Below, in pieces: positions 6,376-11,589 of a stretch of 11,589 nt of DNA. How positions within the stretch are numbered: the first letter of the stretch is position 1; each line of letters begins with the position of its first letter. A program made the translations under genes and the position numbers. Source of the stretch: JBKDZR01 sp047971485 (GTDB taxonomy: Bacteria > Pseudomonadota > Alphaproteobacteria > Rhodobacterales > Rhodobacteraceae); NCBI GenBank assembly GCA_047971485.1, contig JBKDZR010000054.1, positions 1 to 11,589 on the forward strand. The letters run 5' to 3'. The notes below the pieces were generated by a model. That model was not told where the DNA came from. It searched no databases and worked only from the letters and a program-made list of their open reading frames with translations.

Positions 6376-7341
6376 TCAGCTTATGGAACCAGACTGCCAG
6401 CCCACCATGTTCGCGGGCTGTTGACGACGCCGGCGATAGGCAACAGGGGTTTCCCCGGCGCTTTTGCGGAACACACGCGAAAAATGGCTGACATCGGCAA
6501 AGCCCAGACGGAACGCCAGGCTTTTCATCGTCTCGCCCGATTGGCGCAGGGCCCGCTTGGCTTCGGCGATACGCAACTGATTGGCGAAACGGGCCGGGGT
6601 CGTGCCGAAATGGCGCCGGAAATGGCGATGCAGGGTCGATTCCGACACACACCCCGCACGCGCCAGATCTGCCGTCGAAAAATGCCGGTCCAACCCGTCG
6701 CGGATCAGCCGGGCCACGGCCTGCATGCCCCCCTCGTCCTGCGCGCCCAGATCAAAATCCAGCAGGTCGCGGCGGCAAATCTGCAACAGCCGCAACAGGG
6801 TGTCGTCGATCCGCGTGTCGATCCGCATCTCGGAAAAGACATCGCGCTTGCCACGGAACAGCGCCATCAGCCCGGGCAGGCCCAGATCCCGCCCCCCAGG
6901 ACCGCGCAGCACAATATAGCGCGACCAGTTCAACGCCGCCGAATTCGCCCCCTCTTTCGACAGGTTTTCATTCAGCCGCGCCAGGACCCCTTCAACACGG
7001 CTTGCCTCGATTTCGATACAGTCGCATTCGATCGGCTTGTCCGGCGAGGCCGCGGACAGGTCGATGTCGATTTCCATGCCCTGCGGCACATAGAGCGCCT
7101 CGCCCGGGGACCAGCCGAACGGATCGCCGCCATCAATGCGCATCACCTTGTAGCCGCTTTTCAACTGGCAGATGATCGGGTTGGCAAAGCGGAACTGCAC
7201 ACGGGCCGGGGTGTTGGTATAATAGCTGGCCGCCTCGGAATCGGCGGCGTAATGCGCCCGGCGGTATTCGATCAGCTTTTCAACGGGCCGATCCGACGGC
7301 CCCCGGTGCACCATGTCAACGCTCGGTTTGGCATAGGTCAT
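6376..7341 (-). CDS. AraC-family transcriptional regulator
   Basis: This 321-residue protein has a C-terminal AraC/XylS double helix-turn-helix at about residues 220-305. The first helix-turn-helix is DLARAGCVSESTLHRHFRRH and the second is SLAFRLGFADVSHFSRVFRK, followed by the typical GETPVAYRRRR. The N-terminal half (YYTNTPARVQFRF...GYKVMRIDGGDPFGWSPGEALYVPQG) looks like an effector-binding cupin-like domain of AraC regulators. I chose the ATG at 7341 (MTYAKPSVD) because GGGGAGAG lies just upstream; an in-frame ATG at 7425 would start inside the promoter region. It is the first gene of the regulator-ALDH-GMC unit, so it probably activates this operon when its substrate or product is present. 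It is divergent from the sulfate transporter operon, which it is unlikely, but not impossible, to control. Confidence 0.9.
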   Translation of the reverse strand: MTYAKPSVDMVHRGPSDRPVEKLIEYRRAHYAADSEAASYYTNTPARVQFRFANPIICQLKSGYKVMRIDGGDPFGWSPGEALYVPQGMEIDIDLSAASPDKPIECDCIEIEASRVEGVLARLNENLSKEGANSAALNWSRYIVLRGPGGRDLGLPGLMALFRGKRDVFSEMRIDTRIDDTLLRLLQICRRDLLDFDLGAQDEGGMQAVARLIRDGLDRHFSTADLARAGCVSESTLHRHFRRHFGTTPARFANQLRIAEAKRALRQSGETMKSLAFRLGFADVSHFSRVFRKSAGETPVAYRRRRQQPANMVGWQSGSIS

Positions 7342-7362
7342 GATTCTCTCTCCCCGGACAGA

Positions 7363-7391
7363 AGTATCCGCGCTGACCGCCCTCAATTCAA
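7363..7391 (-). promoter_or_regulatory. Putative sigma70 promoter for the AraC-ALDH-GMC operon
   Basis: On the minus strand TTGAAT (7391-7386) and GATACT (7368-7363) have an exact 17-bp spacer. The -10 box ends about 22 bp before the ATG at 7341, giving a short leader that still contains the GGGGAGAG ribosome-binding site. Confidence 0.5.
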
Positions 7392-7454
7392 TGCACCCTG
7401 CCCAATCGCCGGAACCGGCCGGCATTCCGTTTCGCCAAGAGGGTCGGGACAGGA

Positions 7455-7542
7455 CAAATATTCCATTTCTCCAGGGGCGCCCCGAACATGGACCCTATAT
7501 TTCCCGGGATAATTGAAGTTTCCGGTCAATTATTCCATTTCT
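7455..7542 (+). promoter_or_regulatory. Direct repeats and control region upstream of sbp
   Basis: The 16-mer CAA[A/T]TATTCCATTTCT occurs at 7455-7470 and 7527-7542, exactly 72 bp apart with one mismatch. Between them lie a TTTCCCGGGATAA near-palindrome and GATAAT at 7508-7513, a possible -10 box without a good -35. The repeats are A/T-rich islands in GC-rich DNA, as expected of a regulator binding site. Candidates are a sulfur regulator of CysB type (LysR family) or the neighbouring AraC-family protein. Confidence 0.5.
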
Positions 7543-7557
7543 GCCCCAGACATCGAC

Positions 7558-8598
7558 ATGATCAGGAACAACGACGTGCTCTTTTCCCATTCCCTTCGCC
7601 CCGGTGCCCGCACCCTTGGCGCCGCGCTGATCGCCCTTGCCGGCGCTTTCGGACCCGCCCAGGCGCAGAATCGCGAGATCCTCAACGTTTCTTATGATAT
7701 CGCGCGTGAACTGTATGCCGCCCTCAACCCGGTTTTCGCGGAAAACTGGGCGGCGGACACTGGCGAGACCCTGACCATCCAGCAAAGCCATGCGGGATCG
7801 TCGAAACAGGCCCGGGCCATCCTGCAAGGCCTCCAGGCCGATCTGGTCACGTTCAACCAGGTGCTGGATGTGCAGGTGCTGGCCGACAATGGCTTTGTCG
7901 ATGCGGACTGGAAATCGGCCCTGCCCAACAATGCCTCGCCCTATTATTCGCTGCCCGCGTTTCTTGTGCGTGGCGGCAATCCCAAGGGGATCCAGGACTG
8001 GGACGATCTGATCCGCGAGGACGTGTCCATCGTCTTCCCCAACCCGAAGACCAGCGGCAATGCGCGCTACACCTATCTGGCGGCCTATGCCTATGCGCTG
8101 GACAAATTCGCCGGGGATGATGCCGCCGCGCAGGATTTCGTCAGCAAGGTGCTGGGGAATGTCGCCGTCTTCGACACAGGCGGGCGCGGCGCGACCACCA
8201 GCTTTGTCGAACGTGGCATCGGTGACGTGCTGATCACCTTCGAAGCCGAGGTGGAAAACATCCGCAACGCCGAGGATGAAGGCGCCTATGACCGGGTGGT
8301 GCCCTCGGTATCGCTGCTGGCCGAATTCCCGGTGGCCCTGGTCCGCAAGGTGGCCGAAGCTAAGGGCACGGTCGCTGTGGCCGAGGCCTATCTGGACTTT
8401 CTCTACAGCACCGAGGCGCAGGAAATCATCGCCTCGTTCAACAACCGCGTCCATGACCCCGAGGTCATCGCCGCCACGGCCGAGCAATTCCCCGAGGTCC
8501 GCCTGGTCACCGTCGAGGATGTGTTCGGCGGCTGGGATGCCGCGCAAGAAACCCATTTTAGCGATGGCGGCACCCTGGACCAGATCTTTCGCAACTGA
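7558..8598 (+). CDS. sbp: Sulfate/thiosulfate ABC transporter, periplasmic binding protein
   Basis: This 346-residue protein closely follows Escherichia coli Sbp/CysP. It shows LNVSYDIARELYAALNPVF at the mature N-terminus, YSLPAFLVRGGNPKGIQDWD, NPKTSGNARYTYLAAYAYAL, DTGGRGATTSFVERGIGDVL, and FGGWDAAQETHFSDGGTLDQ near the end. A Sec signal peptide (positively charged start, ALIALAGAF core, AQA cleavage near residue 36) sends it to the periplasm, where it captures sulfate or thiosulfate for CysTWA. The start is uncertain. The ATG at 7558 has no clear ribosome-binding site. A GTG at 7576 has AGGAAC at a suitable distance and still keeps the signal peptide. A TTG at 7513 would put the second direct repeat inside the gene. 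It is the first gene of the operon, 60 bp before cysT. Sbp versus CysP cannot be separated with certainty. Confidence 0.93.
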   Translation: MIRNNDVLFSHSLRPGARTLGAALIALAGAFGPAQAQNREILNVSYDIARELYAALNPVFAENWAADTGETLTIQQSHAGSSKQARAILQGLQADLVTFNQVLDVQVLADNGFVDADWKSALPNNASPYYSLPAFLVRGGNPKGIQDWDDLIREDVSIVFPNPKTSGNARYTYLAAYAYALDKFAGDDAAAQDFVSKVLGNVAVFDTGGRGATTSFVERGIGDVLITFEAEVENIRNAEDEGAYDRVVPSVSLLAEFPVALVRKVAEAKGTVAVAEAYLDFLYSTEAQEIIASFNNRVHDPEVIAATAEQFPEVRLVTVEDVFGGWDAAQETHFSDGGTLDQIFRN

Positions 8599-8609
8599 AC
8601 CATGACAAC

Positions 8610-8634
8610 GGCGCGCCCCGGACCGGGGTGCGCC
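8610..8634 (+). promoter_or_regulatory. GC-rich hairpin in the sbp-cysT spacer
   Basis: Ten-bp arms at 8610-8619 and 8625-8634 (one G-T wobble) enclose a 5-nt loop that can shrink to 3. It starts 12 nt after the sbp stop and has no T-run. Such hairpins commonly protect the 3' end of binding-protein mRNA so that it exceeds permease mRNA; that role is inferred here. Confidence 0.55.
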
Positions 8635-8658
8635 GTCCGGCCCTGTCCGAGGCACCCG

Positions 8659-9501
8659 ATGATCGCACTCACCCGCCCCCAGCCGCGTATCCTGCCCGGG
8701 TTTTCTTTGTCGCTGGGCATTACCCTTTTGTTCCTTTGCCTGATCGTGCTGTTACCGATCAGCGGGTTGCTGTGGCAGCTGGCCCAGCTCAGCCCGGCTG
8801 ATTACCTGCGGATCATGGGATCCGAACGGGTTTTGGCCGCCTTGCGTGTGACGATTACCGCAGCGGCCGCCGCCACGGTGATCAATGGCATCTTCGGGCT
8901 GCTGCTGGCCTGGGTGCTGACGCGCTATCGGTTCTGGGGCCGGGGTGTGATGGATGCGCTGGTCGATCTGCCCTTTGCCCTGCCCACTGCGGTAGCCGGG
9001 ATCGCGTTGGTCGCGCTTTACGACAAGTCCGGTTGGGTTGGCGGGGTACTGGACAGCATGGGTCTGCAAGTGGCCTATACCTGGTGGGGTATCGTGATTG
9101 CCATGGTGTTCACCTCGATCCCCTTCGCCGTGCGCGCCATCCAGCCGGCAATCGAGGAATTGGACCCAGCCGAAGAGGCCGCCGCCCTGACCCTGGGCGC
9201 CAGTGGCCCACAGCGGTTTCTGCGGGTGGCGCTGCGGCCGTTGATGCCATCCATCCTGACCGGGGTGGGGCTGTCCTTCGTGCGATCGCTGGGGGAATTC
9301 GGCGCGGTAATCTTCATCGCCGGGAACCTGCCCTACAAGACGGAAATCGCATCTCTGCTGATCCTGATCCGGCTGGATGAGTTCAACTATCCGGCAGCCG
9401 CAGCCATTGCCGGCACGCTGCTGGCACTGTCGCTGGTGCTGCTGGTGGTGATCAACGTGGCGCAGACGCGGTTGCAATCCTATCTGCGGACGGGTGGCTA
9501 G
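8659..9501 (+). CDS. cysT: Sulfate/thiosulfate ABC transporter permease CysT
   Basis: This 280-residue inner-membrane permease has about six hydrophobic segments, the first at residues of about 16-40 (LGITLLFLCLIVLLPISGLL). The cytoplasmic EAA loop, which contacts the ATPase, is present as EEAAALTLGASGPQRFLRVA followed by LRPLMP. FRSLGEFGA-type wording appears as SFVRSLGEFGAVIFIAGNLP, characteristic of sulfate/molybdate permeases. Length matches E. coli CysT/CysU (277). I chose the ATG at 8659 because GAGG lies 6 nt upstream. The in-frame ATG at 8602 would translate through the hairpin at 8610-8634 and add an unconserved 19-residue Pro/Arg/Cys-rich extension. It lies between sbp and cysW, 3 bp from cysW, consistent with a single operon. 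Confidence 0.93.
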   Translation: MIALTRPQPRILPGFSLSLGITLLFLCLIVLLPISGLLWQLAQLSPADYLRIMGSERVLAALRVTITAAAAATVINGIFGLLLAWVLTRYRFWGRGVMDALVDLPFALPTAVAGIALVALYDKSGWVGGVLDSMGLQVAYTWWGIVIAMVFTSIPFAVRAIQPAIEELDPAEEAAALTLGASGPQRFLRVALRPLMPSILTGVGLSFVRSLGEFGAVIFIAGNLPYKTEIASLLILIRLDEFNYPAAAAIAGTLLALSLVLLVVINVAQTRLQSYLRTGG

Positions 9502-9504
9502 GCC

Positions 9505-10308
9505 ATGGCACGGTCCATCCTGATCACCCTGGCGCTGGTCTTTCTGGGCCTGATGGTTCTGCTGCCCGTCACTGCCATCTTCCAGCGTGCCTTTGCCGAA
9601 GGGCTGTTCCCCTATCTTGCCGCAATCCGCGACCCGGAAACCCTGGCCGCCATTCGCCTGACGGTGATTGCCGCACTGATCGTCTTGCCGCTGAACATCG
9701 TCTTCGGGGTGGCCGCCGCCTGGGCCATTGCGCGCTATCGCTTTTTCGGGCGGCGCGCCCTGCTGGTCCTGATCGAGGTGCCCTTTGCGGTTTCACCCAT
9801 CGTCGCCGGTCTGTGTTTCCTGCTGATCTATGGCGCCTATGGGCCCGTCGGCGCGGTGTTGGAGGGATACAACATCCAGTTGATGTTCAACCTGACCGGC
9901 ATCGTTCTGGTTTCCCTGTTCGTCACCTGCCCGTTCGTCATGCGCGAGGTCCTGCCCGTCCTCATGGTCACCGGCGCCGATGAGGAAAAGGCCGCCCTGA
10001 CCCTGGGGGCCAATGGCTGGCAGATCTTGCGCCATGTGGTGCTGCCGAACATTTCGTGGGGGTTGGCCTATGGCACAGTCCTGACCACGGCGCGGGCCAT
10101 GGGTGAATTCGGCGCCGTCAGCGTGGTGTCGGGCGCGATCCGGGGCCAGACCATGACCCTGCCCTTGCAGATCGAGCTGCTGTACAATGATTACGACGCC
10201 ACGGGCGCCTTCGCCGCCGCCACCGTCCTTGCCGCCCTGGCACTGGTGACGCTGGCCCTGCGCGGGGTCCTGGACCGGTTCGGCCCGAAGAAAGGGGCAC
10301 ATGCATGA
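9505..10308 (+). CDS. cysW: Sulfate/thiosulfate ABC transporter permease CysW
   Basis: This 267-residue inner-membrane permease pairs with CysT to form the sulfate channel. It has about six hydrophobic segments starting at residue 5 (ILITLALVFLGLMVLLPVTA), and IFQRAFAEGL close behind, which is typical of CysW. The EAA loop reads DEEKAALTLGANGWQILRHV. TARAMGEFGAVSVVSGAIRG and TMTLPLQIELLYNDY are recognisable CysW segments. It is slightly shorter than E. coli CysW (291) because of a shorter N-terminus. The ATG lies 3 bp after the cysT stop, and the stop overlaps the cysA start (ATGA), so translational coupling is likely. Confidence 0.93.
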   Translation: MARSILITLALVFLGLMVLLPVTAIFQRAFAEGLFPYLAAIRDPETLAAIRLTVIAALIVLPLNIVFGVAAAWAIARYRFFGRRALLVLIEVPFAVSPIVAGLCFLLIYGAYGPVGAVLEGYNIQLMFNLTGIVLVSLFVTCPFVMREVLPVLMVTGADEEKAALTLGANGWQILRHVVLPNISWGLAYGTVLTTARAMGEFGAVSVVSGAIRGQTMTLPLQIELLYNDYDATGAFAAATVLAALALVTLALRGVLDRFGPKKGAHA

Positions 10309-11030
10309 CATTTGACGCAACCGATATTCACAAGTCCTTTGAGGGCACCGAGGTGTTGAAAGGTGTCTCGCTGTCGGTGAAAGCCGGCGAATTCGTCGCC
10401 CTGCTTGGCCCCTCTGGCTCGGGCAAGACGACGCTGCTGAACATCATCGCCGGGCTGGCCCATGCCGATGCCGGCAGCCTTGCCTTCGATGGCGAGGACA
10501 TCACCCGTCAGCCCGCCGGACAGCGCCATTTCGGCATGGTCTTTCAGAACTACGCCCTGTTTCGTCACATGACCGTGGCCCAGAATGTCGCCTTCGGCCT
10601 GAAGGTCATGCCCCGGCGCACCCGCCCCGCGCCCGCCGAGATCACCGCCCGCGTGGCCCAGCTGCTGGAGATGATCGAATTGCCCGATCTGGCAAACCGC
10701 TTTCCCGGGCAACTTTCCGGGGGACAGCGCCAGCGGGTGGCCATGGCCCGGGCCCTGGCGATCCGCCCCCGCCTTCTGCTGATGGACGAACCGTTCAGCG
10801 CGCTGGATGCACAGGTCCGCGAAAGCTTGCGCGATTCGGTGCGCGCCCTGCAACGCAAGGCCGGGGTCGGCGCGATCATGGTCACCCATGACCGGGCCGA
10901 GGCCTGGGCGCTGGCCGATCGCATTGCGGTCATGGAACAGGGTCAAATCGTTCAGTTCGACACACCGCATCGGCTGCGCGACCAACCGGCCTCGGACGCG
11001 GTGCGCTATCTGGTCGAGGGCGTGGCCTGA
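10305..11030 (+). CDS. cysA: Sulfate/thiosulfate ABC transporter ATP-binding protein CysA, short form
   Basis: This 241-residue ABC ATPase powers sulfate import from the cytoplasmic side of the CysTW channel. All nucleotide-binding motifs are present: Walker A GPSGSGKTT (35-43), Q-loop Q81 in VFQNYALF, signature LSGGQRQR (137-144), Walker B LLLMDEP with D161/E162, D-loop SALD, and switch H195 in VTHD. It stops at RYLVEGVA, just after the catalytic domain. E. coli CysA has 365 residues, with a C-terminal TOBE-type regulatory domain that is missing here. The next 100 bp in the other frames do not resemble that domain, and an intrinsic terminator follows, so I read the short form as genuine rather than frameshifted. 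The ATG overlaps the cysW stop. Confidence 0.9.
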   Translation: MTFDATDIHKSFEGTEVLKGVSLSVKAGEFVALLGPSGSGKTTLLNIIAGLAHADAGSLAFDGEDITRQPAGQRHFGMVFQNYALFRHMTVAQNVAFGLKVMPRRTRPAPAEITARVAQLLEMIELPDLANRFPGQLSGGQRQRVAMARALAIRPRLLLMDEPFSALDAQVRESLRDSVRALQRKAGVGAIMVTHDRAEAWALADRIAVMEQGQIVQFDTPHRLRDQPASDAVRYLVEGVA

Positions 11031-11032
11031 GA

Positions 11033-11046
11033 CGGGAACGTTCCCG
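11033..11046. repeat. Perfect 14-bp palindrome after cysA
   Basis: CGGGAACGTTCCCG is a perfect palindrome starting 3 bp after the cysA stop. As RNA it would make only a 5-bp stem with an ACGT loop; as DNA it would suit a dimeric regulator. No function is assigned. Confidence 0.45.
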
Positions 11047-11125
11047 CTGCGGACCACACCGGCCGGGGCATTGCGGCGCCTGACCGGCAAGACCGCCAGA
11101 CACTTCCCCCCAATCGCCAAGCAAA

Positions 11126-11161
11126 GCTGCCCCCGCCTGCAGGATGCGGGGCGCGGCTTTT
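11126..11161 (+). terminator. Intrinsic terminator of the sulfate transporter operon
   Basis: The GC-rich arms at 11126-11136 and 11146-11157 pair across a 9-nt loop with one bulged G and are followed by TTTT (11158-11161). Flanking AAA at 11123-11125 extends the stem. It lies about 95 bp after cysA, the right place to end the operon. Confidence 0.7.
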
Positions 11162-11511
11162 GGGACAAAGCGGTCGTTTATCCCCTCGGCGCGGAACAAG
11201 CCCGGAACGGGCGCCGCGCCATCACTGGGGCGGTTCACCGGTCTGGCGCTCTGGCTGAAGACAGGGCAACGCTTAAAGGTCACGCTACCCTGGCAGCCAT
11301 AAATCGCGCCAACCCGAGGGCAGATGCGCCAGCCCCCGGTCCGGCGCTGGCGGGCTTGCTCTGCTGCATCCGCGTCAACAAGGCCTCAAACCCGGCTTTC
11401 GCCGCATAATGCGCGAATGGCCGCTCTGACGTTGGAACAGAAACCTGACAGCAAGTAAAATACCCCTGACAGAGGACGGGCGTATAAGTCAGTTGGACGA
11501 TAATTTGGAAA
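11162..11511. other. Region without a convincing gene, before tRNA-Arg
   Basis: No reading frame here has a believable start, ribosome-binding site and recognisable protein. The octamer CCTGACAG occurs twice (11444-11451 and 11465-11472), 21 bp or two helical turns apart, in a locally A/T-richer stretch downstream of the tRNA-Arg 3' end. A 7-bp inverted repeat is at 11327-11333/11346-11352. Confidence 0.5.
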
Positions 11512-11588
11512 TGGCGCGCTGGGGAGGATTCGAACCCCCGACCCCTTGATTCGTAGTCAAGTACTCTATCCAACTGAGCTACCAGCGC
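11512..11588 (-). tRNA. tRNA-Arg(ACG)
   Basis: A complete 77-nt cloverleaf is read on the minus strand. The acceptor stem is GCGCTGG/CCAGCGC, with discriminator G73 and an encoded CCA at 11514-11512. The D arm is GCTC...GAGT. The anticodon stem is CTTGA/TCAAG around loop CTACGAA, giving anticodon ACG (arginine, CGN codons; A34 is normally converted to inosine by TadA). The T arm is GGGGG-TTCGAAT-CCTCC. Its promoter lies outside the window. Confidence 0.95.
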
Positions 11589-11589
11589 G

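Noticed and set aside
7495..8655. Minus-strand frame of 386 codons
   Set aside because: It is antisense to sbp, which has unmistakable family motifs.
10191..11168. Minus-strand frame of 325 codons
   Set aside because: It is antisense to cysA and cysW and contains no recognisable protein family.
11280..11573. Minus-strand frame of 97 codons before tRNA-Arg
   Set aside because: Its start lies inside the tRNA-Arg gene and it has no ribosome-binding site or family resemblance.
1..11589. CRISPR array, toxin-antitoxin pair or defence cassette
   Set aside because: No regular repeat-spacer pattern and no small paired genes are present. The only accessory signal is the integrase fragment at the left edge.

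Overview
This window looks like chromosomal DNA from a high-GC alphaproteobacterium, most likely Rhodobacterales (Rhodobacter/Paracoccus-like). The reasons are the strong G/C third-position bias, the tRNA-Asp and tRNA-Arg sequences, and the gene families present. No species is assigned.

Left edge (1-1208): the N-terminal two thirds of a tyrosine-recombinase (integrase) gene runs leftward off the window on the minus strand. It lies just beyond the 3' end of a tandem pair of minus-strand tRNA genes, which share a good sigma70 promoter. This is the usual arrangement for the end of an integrative element inserted next to a tRNA. The two tRNAs differ at one base only. The integrase-side copy is a normal tRNA-Asp(GUC). 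The promoter-proximal copy keeps the whole Asp body but carries a GGC (alanine) anticodon, which is the most unusual feature of the window. Triplicated TGGTCC motifs at about 11-bp spacing lie just upstream of the integrase start, and a palindrome overlaps the tRNA 3' end.

Region 1209-2970: a plus-strand pair encodes a class III (LigB/DODA-type) ring-opening dioxygenase and a small thioredoxin-fold GST/glutaredoxin-like protein. They converge on a minus-strand TfoX N-terminal-domain protein. A strong CTAG-bounded palindrome sits between tfoX and the next gene.

Region 2969-7341 (minus strand): an apparent operon is read as AraC-family regulator, NAD(P)+-dependent aldehyde dehydrogenase (aromatic-aldehyde type by its C-terminal motif), then a Tat-exported GMC flavoprotein oxidoreductase. 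Together these would oxidise an unknown alcohol to an aldehyde and then to a carboxylic acid, under control of the adjacent regulator.

Region 7342-11161: divergent from the AraC operon, a plus-strand operon encodes a complete sulfate/thiosulfate ABC importer: periplasmic binding protein Sbp, permeases CysT and CysW, and an unusually short ATPase CysA. A GC-rich hairpin separates sbp from cysT, and an intrinsic terminator follows cysA. The divergent intergenic region carries a near-perfect 16-bp direct repeat.

Right edge (11162-11589): about 350 bp without a convincing gene, then a minus-strand tRNA-Arg(ACG). I found no CRISPR array, rRNA, intact insertion sequence or toxin-antitoxin/defence cassette.
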